A DNA stretch of 11,378 bases from Nitrososphaerota archaeon (lineage in GTDB: Archaea; Thermoproteota; Nitrososphaeria; Nitrososphaerales; CADDZS01). Of the stretch, positions 1 through 5,047 are shown one piece after another. The translations under genes were made by a program, and so were the position numbers. The stretch is taken from NCBI GenBank assembly GCA_027314685.1, contig DAHVAI010000398.1:1-11378 (forward strand). Reading direction: 5' to 3'. Positions within the stretch are counted from its first letter, which is position 1. Every line of letters begins with the position of its first letter. The notes under the pieces are model-generated. The model did not search any database. It had not been told where the DNA came from and saw nothing but the letters and a program-made list of their open reading frames with translations.

Positions 1-430
1 ATCTTTCTAGTCTGAGATGGCGTTGCCGTCCATTGAGGCGCTCCTACTCCATCAGGAAAAGAAAGAATGCTTGGCTGGATGCACGAAGATAACGTGTAGC
101 GTAATGATAGCGGAGCGACTAGAGCTTGCCATTACATATAATGTCAACTTGTTTCATCGCCTAGCGATCATGAACAAACGCAAATTTTAGGTCATAGACA
201 GCTTCAAACTTTTGCATAGCCGCCTAGTTCAAAGATAACTATCTCAATCTGAAACTGGCGTTGCCACGAGTTTGTTCAAAGGAAAGAACGCCAAGTACGA
301 ACTAGAGATTACTTGTGGTTGCATTCCGAAGCAATACCCAAGCCCACCACTTTATCAGCATCTTGCTTGCAGAATCTGCATCGTTCTTTACCCTAATATA
401 ACATATTTCGGAAAAAACTCCCTGATATTT
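1..430. other. Non-coding stretch upstream of the sulfurtransferase gene
   Basis: No convincing gene is visible here on either strand. The plus-strand frames close within about 90 bases of the left edge, and the minus-strand ATGs open frames of only 8-26 codons. The reading frame of the downstream gene stays open back to 272, but the added residues look non-coding and carry a TATA-like box inside them. A short imperfect direct repeat is present (11-27 and 248-265, sharing TGGCGTTGCC). I see no tRNA-like fold. Confidence 0.5.
391..402 (+). promoter_or_regulatory. TATA-like box of the sulfurtransferase gene
   Basis: The A/T core TAATATA at 394-400 lies about 34 nt before the ATG at 431. An archaeal TATA box places the transcript start about 25 nt downstream, which here gives a leader of only a few bases. 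It was found by eye only. It supports the ATG at 431 over the longer open frame beginning at 272. Confidence 0.45.
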
Positions 431-1294
431 ATGAGCGCCGCAGTTGCTTCGAAGAGTTACGCCCACCCAGAAGTCCTAGTAGATACTAACTGGGTCACCC
501 AGCATCAAAAGGATGCGAATGTGAGAATTGCAGAGGTTGACTATGACCCAGTATCTAACTATAACCAGGGACACGTACCAAGCGCTGTCTTACTCGATTG
601 GAAGAAAGACATTAACGAGCCGCTGAGCCGGGACATTCTGACCCAACAGCAGCTAGAGTCTCTGTTCAGCAGAAACGGTGTATCAGATAACACGACGCTA
701 GTCCTTTATGGTGATTTCAACAATTGGTTTGCTGCCTTTGCCTTCTGGGTTTTCAAGTACTACGGAGTGAAAGACGTACGGATTATGAACGGCGGAAGGA
801 AAAAGTGGATTGAGGAAGACAAGCCCCTTACCAAGGATGTTCCGTCTTTTCCGCACACTACTTACAAAGTCTCGAAGCTAGACAACAAGCTTCGAGTGTA
901 TCTCAAAGACGTCATGGAATCGCTAGGAAAGAAGGGCGTCGGTCTGGTCGATGTGAGAGGCCCGAAGGAGTTTTCTGGTGAAGTCCTCGCTCCACCAGAG
1001 TATCCGACAGAACATGCCCAGAGAGGCGGTCACATCCCCGGCGCACAGAACATACCGTGGGCCCAGGCAGTCAAGGAAGACGGCACGTTCAAATCAGTCG
1101 AAGAGCTCGAGAGCCTCTACAAGCCAAAGGGAATCACGCCAGAGAAAGAGATAATCACATACTGCAGGATAGGAGAGAGATCATCTCATTCTTGGTTCGT
1201 TCTAAAGTACCTCCTGGGTTATCCAGACGTCAGAAACTACGATGGATCCTGGACCGAGTGGGGGAACGTCGTAAGATCTCCAATCGAAAAGTAG
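431..1294 (+). CDS. Thiosulfate sulfurtransferase, two-domain rhodanese
   Basis: A 287-aa tandem rhodanese, the usual length for thiosulfate sulfurtransferases (EC 2.8.1.1). It should move sulfane sulfur from thiosulfate onto an active-site cysteine and then to an acceptor thiol or cyanide, in the cytoplasm. The N-terminal domain (about 12-130) is the non-catalytic structural copy; its loop near 93-100 has Asp95 where a cysteine would sit. The C-terminal domain (about 155-285) has LVDVR (172-176), GHIPGAQNIPW (200-210) and the catalytic loop CRIGERSS with Cys245. This loop matches the actinobacterial CysA/SseA type rather than the 3-mercaptopyruvate type CG(S/T)GVT. No signal peptide is seen. 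The frame is open upstream to 272, but the TATA-like box near 394 and the start of family similarity favour ATG 431. It converges with an H-protein/TusA fusion 45 bp away, a possible sulfur acceptor by inference. Confidence 0.9.
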   Translation: MSAAVASKSYAHPEVLVDTNWVTQHQKDANVRIAEVDYDPVSNYNQGHVPSAVLLDWKKDINEPLSRDILTQQQLESLFSRNGVSDNTTLVLYGDFNNWFAAFAFWVFKYYGVKDVRIMNGGRKKWIEEDKPLTKDVPSFPHTTYKVSKLDNKLRVYLKDVMESLGKKGVGLVDVRGPKEFSGEVLAPPEYPTEHAQRGGHIPGAQNIPWAQAVKEDGTFKSVEELESLYKPKGITPEKEIITYCRIGERSSHSWFVLKYLLGYPDVRNYDGSWTEWGNVVRSPIEK

Positions 1295-1301
1295 ACGCTC
1301 A

Positions 1302-1318
1302 GAGCCAATATGTGGCTC
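1302..1318. terminator. Small hairpin between convergent genes
   Basis: GAGCCA at 1302-1307 and TGGCTC at 1313-1318 form a perfect 6-bp stem with a 5-nt loop, in the 45-bp gap between the convergent sulfurtransferase and H-protein/TusA genes. It could act in both directions. There is no clear poly-T tract, which archaeal terminators normally rely on, so the role is a guess from position. Confidence 0.3.
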
Positions 1319-1339
1319 AGCTCAATTGCGAAGTTTGAT

Positions 1340-1996
1340 TCAGACTTTTCTCACAATAAAGTGGTAGAGGTTCTCTTCCTTACGAGCCTCGACCAGCTCA
1401 TTCTTTGTCCTCATTGTCCAGCGCACGAGCTCAATGTCAGCCGTCTGGTCGTCGGTTACAAGATGAACGACATTACCCGCTGACCGCTTTTCCATAAGAT
1501 CGTCCAAGTTGGCGAGCGTGGTCGAGCATTCTGTTCCTATAGAATACAACTGATCGTCAGGAAGGAGTTTGAAACAATTGACTCGCAGCTCCTCGATCCT
1601 GTCAGCCAGTTTCTCCCTCGCGCTTTCGCCAAAATACAAGCGCGATAGTGAACTCTTGTCGATAGATGAGAACTCCGCGACCCAACCATCAGAGTAGGTG
1701 AAATCGTTCAGCGCACGCGGACTGTCCTGAAGCTTCAAATTGAGGCTAGATAGCTTTCCCGTGACCGGCGACCGAATGGCACCAAAATATACAGCTGATT
1801 CGATTGTCCCAAGACTCTTTCCTACCGAGACCGCATCCAAATCTGTCTTCAGTTTAATTCTCAGTATCCTTCCGGCGAGGAATGACAGAGCGCTGGTAAT
1901 CCCTATTCGTCCGCCGTCACCAACGACTTTGAACCAAGTGTCGTTTTCGACGTCGTAGTAAATATCATCAGGAAACTCACAGTTTAGAACTTGCAT
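1340..1996 (-). CDS. GcvH-like domain fused to TusA-like sulfur carrier
   Basis: A 218-aa protein with two recognisable parts. Residues about 10-112 follow the glycine-cleavage H-protein pattern: a WFKV strand (21-24), GRIGIT (29-34), the turn ESAVY (66-70) followed by SPVTGKL (76-82), then DSP (91-93) and DGW (103-105). In true H proteins this turn reads ESVKA and the Lys carries lipoate; here the position is Val69, so lipoylation at that site is not possible. Residues about 148-218 align with TusA/SirA: Cys157 stands at the position of the TusA active cysteine, with the same 18-residue spacing to Gly174, then TDD (181-183), DIELVRW (187-193), NELV and a final FIVRK. The CPxP motif is replaced by CSTT. 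Residues 113-147 form a linker that looks helical. The start is ATG, with no obvious Shine-Dalgarno sequence. A role in protein-bound sulfur transfer is inferred from the TusA domain and the facing rhodanese. Confidence 0.72.
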   Translation of the reverse strand: MQVLNCEFPDDIYYDVENDTWFKVVGDGGRIGITSALSFLAGRILRIKLKTDLDAVSVGKSLGTIESAVYFGAIRSPVTGKLSSLNLKLQDSPRALNDFTYSDGWVAEFSSIDKSSLSRLYFGESAREKLADRIEELRVNCFKLLPDDQLYSIGTECSTTLANLDDLMEKRSAGNVVHLVTDDQTADIELVRWTMRTKNELVEARKEENLYHFIVRKV

Positions 1997-2749
1997 CGCT
2001 AAGGCAGTCTACAAATGTTGTTATCGACGCCATTAATATCAGCTGCGGGAGAATTCGACTTTTTTCCAACGCACGACCCCTCTTATCAAGTCGTCGTTCT
2101 CTCTTTCAATCCAAGGCCTAAAACAATTTGGTGTTCTGTTTCCTTTCCTTGTGAATCTTGAGAGGAAAGAAGGTCCAATCCAACATCTTTGCACCTCGTT
2201 TTTTGGTGCGTCCGCACAGACTCTGTACCCTGGAGGATTGGGGAGACTAATGATGTAATCCGAAGTAGGTACAGATACAGAAAATGGAGCGCTGGACGTA
2301 GTTTATGCGCCTACTTGATTCAAGTTACAGCCCTTTTTTCTTATGTTGGAACAGCTAAAATGCAATCGTTTCAAAGCTCATCAAGCTGCCAAAAGCTTGA
2401 AACGGCGAGCCGATACCAACAATCCACATCGACCATGACGGCACCCAAGTGTTGTGCCGGGAAAATGGATTGTAATTCTTACAAATTCCGAAATGAAAAA
2501 GTGGAATAATTCAAAGAAGACCTGGAAAAGACTCCCTTAAGGAGACTAAGCCATATCTACTTCTGACTGTTTCGGCGTTCCGCTCTAAAATACTGGCAAA
2601 ATCAACGCAAGCTTTTTCATCTCTCTCATTGCATGGTATAGCGAGTAACCCTGACCCAAAAGACGGGAAAACCATCCATCAACTCTCTTATAATCGATCT
2701 AGCAGAGGCGCAGGACAAGCTGGCAAAGATTCAGCGTGAGATCGGCCGG
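1997..2749. other. Gene-poor stretch with short open frames only
   Basis: No gene is convincing here. A plus-strand frame at 2189-2509 (TTG start, 106 codons) has a Ser/Cys-rich composition with no recognisable pattern. A minus-strand frame at 2039-2194 (GTG start, 51 codons) encodes an Arg/Trp-rich peptide with a segment RPWIERENDDLIRGVVRWKK that faintly recalls a Myb/SANT helix. The same frame is open upstream to about 2309 with no other start. From 2642 the frame of the next gene is open without a canonical start codon, and its translation looks coding. A TATA-like TTATAATC lies at 2688-2695. No tRNA, C/D-box pair or transposase remnant could be supported. The region may hold decayed genes. 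Confidence 0.4.
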
Positions 2750-3190
2750 ATGAACAACAAGACGCAGATCAGCTATCTCATGAAGCTCAGGGAAGAACTC
2801 TTGAAAAGTGTAGAGTCTAAGAGACACCTTCTTGCAAGGCGAGTCGACCTAGATCCTCTGGACCTTGAGATTTTCAGATCGATCTACCGCGCATTGTCGG
2901 TCTTTGGGCGTAGCGTGATCGAATCTGTAATCTTGACATTCGAGCGAGAGACGGGAAAGCAACCGCTGGAGATCTCAGGAAACGCTGATTCGTTTCGAAA
3001 GTGCCTCCAGAAGGTCTTTGGGAGGAGCTCCTCAAAGAAGATTGAAAGTACGATCGTATTCGAAATAAGCAATGAGTTTGGCATGATCGTGTCGAGCAAG
3101 ACTACGCTCTCTGACGCAATTGGCATTGCAAGAGCAAATATTTCAAAACTCCATTCTAACGAGGGTGCCGTGCAGAAGGAGAAATCATGA
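2750..3190 (+). CDS. Small soluble protein, possible signal-output domain (NitrOD5-like)
   Basis: A 146-aa protein of unknown function, without membrane segments. Residues 1-30 are charged and probably helical. Residues about 41-110 show a pattern (ALSVFG at 48-53, an amphipathic helix, EISGNADSF at 74-82, LQKVFG at 86-91, then a helix) that resembles, from memory, the small archaeal output domain NitrOD5 of signalling proteins; this is a weak assignment. The ATG at 2750 has only a partial Shine-Dalgarno (GTGA at 2736-2739). A TATA-like box at 2688-2695 would give a leader of about 33 nt. The frame stays open back to 2642, and that upstream part reads as a plausible helix (LAEAQDKLAKIQREIGR) but contains no ATG, GTG or TTG, so the true N-terminus is uncertain. 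Its TGA overlaps the ATG of the next gene, so the two are probably co-translated. Confidence 0.65.
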   Translation: MNNKTQISYLMKLREELLKSVESKRHLLARRVDLDPLDLEIFRSIYRALSVFGRSVIESVILTFERETGKQPLEISGNADSFRKCLQKVFGRSSSKKIESTIVFEISNEFGMIVSSKTTLSDAIGIARANISKLHSNEGAVQKEKS

Positions 3191-3522
3191 CTCCAGATTC
3201 GATTTCGCGCTACATAGAGTTAGCATCGAGCGTTGGATTGATCGCTAGTTGCGTTCTGCTCTTCAGATTCTTCAGGGGCGGGATAATGGCAAGCTCTTTC
3301 ATGCTATTCAGCATTGGGAGTGTGCTCTTCTTCGTGGATAGGGTGATGACTGCTCTCATCGATTCGAGTTTTTTACCCGAAAATCCGTTCACATTAGTCC
3401 ACTTGAGCATGGAGACGATGTTCGCGATATTGTTCATGGTAGGATTCATCCTCCTCTACAAGAACTGGACAAAAGTCCAGCGGCCCGTGCCCGAGAGATA
3501 TTCTGAAACAATTCCCCAGTGA
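3187..3522 (+). CDS. Three-helix membrane protein, unknown function
   Basis: A 111-aa protein with three hydrophobic segments at about residues 8-27, 33-52 and 70-91, and a short charged C-terminal tail (about 92-111). The ATG overlaps the stop of the preceding gene as ATGA and has a good Shine-Dalgarno GGAG at 3178-3181 with 5-nt spacing, which fixes the start. Asp51 and Arg52 sit at the end of helix two. The fold resembles membrane sensor modules that precede signalling domains, but here no kinase or output domain is attached. Coupling to the upstream soluble protein suggests a two-protein membrane/cytosol pair; this is inference only. It converges with the 60-aa gene 17 bp away. Confidence 0.7.
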   Translation: MTPDSISRYIELASSVGLIASCVLLFRFFRGGIMASSFMLFSIGSVLFFVDRVMTALIDSSFLPENPFTLVHLSMETMFAILFMVGFILLYKNWTKVQRPVPERYSETIPQ

Positions 3523-3539
3523 ACTCTACCCGGCAAGAG

Positions 3540-3722
3540 TCATTCCAATAAGATGCCGGCGACCATCAGTACGAATCCGACGGCTATCGTTATAACTTCT
3601 GCGTCCAGAGAATACGCATAGCGTGTGACGACAAGGCCTCCTGCAATCATCACTACGAGCCCCAAAATGAACAGAGGATACTTCATAGCTCTCCTAGAAC
3701 TGTGCTTTGTCTCGCTCTTCAT
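3540..3722 (-). CDS. Small two-helix membrane protein
   Basis: A 60-aa protein with a basic N-terminus (about residues 1-14) and two hydrophobic segments (about 15-33 and 42-58) joined by a short loop. No family was recognised. The ATG follows the stop of the larger membrane gene after 9 nt, so the two are very likely co-transcribed and this protein could be an accessory subunit. The leader TGGCGCAAG has only a poor Shine-Dalgarno match. A chance reading frame is possible at this length, but the clean two-helix composition and tight spacing argue for a gene. Confidence 0.6.
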   Translation of the reverse strand: MKSETKHSSRRAMKYPLFILGLVVMIAGGLVVTRYAYSLDAEVITIAVGFVLMVAGILLE

Positions 3723-3731
3723 CTTGCGCCA

Positions 3732-4448
3732 CTAGAACTTGAAAAGCAGGTGGTCCAACGGTAGCCCAGCAGACAACCCCCTGAGATAGAGGTCTGCGAA
3801 AAATATCGTGAGTAAGCTTATCCATGCCAGCGCCTCATGATGGGAATTCCACCAGGTCTGGACACGCCAGATTGCGTTCCTAGCGCCTCCTGCTCTAGCG
3901 CATGTGTAGCAGTCTATGTTTCCGCCAATCAGGTGGCGAAAAGCGTGGCATGAGAGAGTCCAGGCCGTTAGCGTAAGAGCGTTTGCGAGCAAGACCAGAC
4001 TGCCGATTCTTAGTGAATCTTGGTAGACCAAAGAGACGTAAACATCATAATAGAAGAACGGGAGGAGAAGGATTCCCGTGTAGAGAAGGTACCTGTGAAG
4101 GTTTTCAAACTGAAGGATTGCGTTCCTCTCTCCGGTGTACCTGCGAACAGGAGCATCTTCCCGCTTTGTGTTCTCGCATGCGAGAGGGTGGTGAAACAGA
4201 TGGCGGTGGTAATCTTTGCGGTATGCATAGCAGGTCAAGCGAAACAACCCAGGAATTGGCACTATGAGAACAGTTGGGCTGTAAAACGGATCGACGTAGC
4301 CCGCAATTGTCGCAACAGGATAGGTAACGAGCGCCCAGCTTCCAAGTGCTATCATTATGATAAAAGTCCAGAGGCGCCAGTTTGCCTCGATAAACTCGTA
4401 CGGGAAGAAGTACTTCGAGACTGATTTTTGCAAGCTCCTCGAAGGCAA
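3732..4448 (-). CDS. Histidine-rich five-helix membrane protein, SDH cytochrome-b-like
   Basis: A 238-aa integral membrane protein with hydrophobic segments at about residues 25-46, 57-73, 119-141, 147-167 and 205-228. Between and at the ends of the helices are conserved-looking histidines: YHRHLFHHPLAC (80-91), LHRY (117-120), LSCHAFRHLIGG (166-176) and NSHHEALAW (201-209), typical of haem-b ligands. The pattern (RKDYHRHLFHHPLAC, TGE, ENLHRY, SCHAFRH, HHEALAW) resembles an uncharacterised actinobacterial/archaeal membrane family related to succinate dehydrogenase/fumarate reductase anchors; this is from memory. No flavoprotein or iron-sulfur subunit gene is nearby, so it is an orphan here. 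The longest frame starts at TTG 4448, but the TATA-like box at 4461-4471 would place the transcript start near 4440, which favours the in-frame TTG at 4433 (QKSVSKYFF follows the initiator). The 60-aa membrane gene follows in the same operon. Confidence 0.7.
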   Translation of the reverse strand: MPSRSLQKSVSKYFFPYEFIEANWRLWTFIIMIALGSWALVTYPVATIAGYVDPFYSPTVLIVPIPGLFRLTCYAYRKDYHRHLFHHPLACENTKREDAPVRRYTGERNAILQFENLHRYLLYTGILLLPFFYYDVYVSLVYQDSLRIGSLVLLANALTLTAWTLSCHAFRHLIGGNIDCYTCARAGGARNAIWRVQTWWNSHHEALAWISLLTIFFADLYLRGLSAGLPLDHLLFKF

Positions 4449-4460
4449 AAATTCTTACAC

Positions 4461-4471
4461 GATTATTATAC
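4461..4471 (-). promoter_or_regulatory. TATA-like box of the cytochrome-b-like membrane gene
   Basis: On the minus strand this reads GTATAATAATC, a strong archaeal TATA-like sequence. Its centre is about 18 nt before TTG 4448 but about 33 nt before TTG 4433. The usual 25-nt spacing to the transcript start therefore fits the second TTG with a short leader. It was found by eye. Confidence 0.5.
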
Positions 4472-4540
4472 GTTGTCCTGAGCGTTTACATTGAGACGAT
4501 TTCTCACGACCTAGAAACAATAAAAAACCAAACCAGCAGG

Positions 4541-4549
4541 TAAATAACC
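4541..4549 (+). promoter_or_regulatory. TATA-like box of the 149-aa gene / polX operon
   Basis: TAAATAACC lies about 28 nt before the ATG at 4573, which would give a leaderless or nearly leaderless transcript. A second A-rich tract (ACAATAAAAAACC, 4517-4529) could be an alternative box. No Shine-Dalgarno sequence precedes the ATG, in agreement with a leaderless start. Confidence 0.45.
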
Positions 4550-4572
4550 ACCGACGGAGTTCTAGATCAAAA

Positions 4573-5022
4573 ATGGACGTCGAAAACGAACAGATGGAAA
4601 TCTCCGTAGAGCCCTGGAAGAAGCTAATCATACACGAACTGCTTGAATACAAGTTTGAAGATTTGGCAAAACTGGTCGCAACTCAGTCGGTCCAGCAAGG
4701 TGGGACTGCAATCCCCACGATAAGCTGGGCCGGAGGCGTCGCCTTTTTGATCAGTCCGTTCCCTGACGAAAGCGAAGTGATAATCGAAGAGAAGCTAAAG
4801 GGGATAATACACTACAACACTGTTCTCTTTGCCCTAAAGCCTAACTTCGAAGCCGAGATATTCATGCGTGGCTCGCAGATTAGGATCAACCTGATAGACG
4901 TCGGAACAAACGACATTTTCAGGCAGCTCGCTGACACATTAAAGCTACACGCGAAGTTGCAACCCGCATCTCAGCCGAGCGCTGGCGTCTTGTCGCAGTC
5001 TCTATCCGCTGGACTACAGTAA
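4573..5022 (+). CDS. Conserved-looking hypothetical protein upstream of polX
   Basis: A 149-aa soluble protein that I do not recognise. It has an acidic N-terminus, a helical part (about 14-40), a probable beta-rich core (about 45-112, with alternating hydrophobic strands such as ISWAGGVAFLISPF and IHYNTVLFALKP), a helix (about 113-128), and a Ser/Gln/Ala-rich tail from about 129 that is probably disordered. No cysteines, metal motifs, signal peptide or membrane segments are seen. The ATG start with a TATA-like box about 28 nt upstream and no Shine-Dalgarno suggests leaderless translation. polX begins 25 nt after its stop with a TTG and no visible promoter of its own, so the two probably share a transcript. 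A link to DNA repair is only a guess from this pairing. Confidence 0.65.
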   Translation: MDVENEQMEISVEPWKKLIIHELLEYKFEDLAKLVATQSVQQGGTAIPTISWAGGVAFLISPFPDESEVIIEEKLKGIIHYNTVLFALKPNFEAEIFMRGSQIRINLIDVGTNDIFRQLADTLKLHAKLQPASQPSAGVLSQSLSAGLQ

Positions 5023-5047
5023 GAGACGCAAAAGACGTGCCTCGCGG

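Noticed and set aside
11..265. Imperfect direct repeat TCTGAGATGGCGTTGCC / TCTGAAACTGGCGTTGCC
   Set aside because: Only two short copies 237 bp apart, with no flanking mobile-element features; chance or minor duplication is sufficient.
272..430. N-terminal extension of the sulfurtransferase by 53 codons
   Set aside because: The added residues show no rhodanese pattern, and a TATA-like box lies within them, at the right distance for the ATG at 431.
1057..1338. Plus-strand frame inside the sulfurtransferase gene
   Set aside because: It lies in another frame of the well-supported rhodanese C-terminal domain.
2343..2438. 31-aa plus-strand frame with ATG (MLEQLKCNRFKAHQAAK...)
   Set aside because: It reads somewhat like protein but is very short, with no ribosome site and no recognisable family.
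2189..2509. Plus-strand 106-codon open frame
   Set aside because: TTG start, Ser/Cys-rich composition with no domain pattern and no promoter or ribosome site; it probably occurs by chance.
3983..4424. Plus-strand open frames opposite the membrane gene
   Set aside because: They are shadows of the minus-strand membrane protein, whose helix pattern and histidine motifs are coherent.
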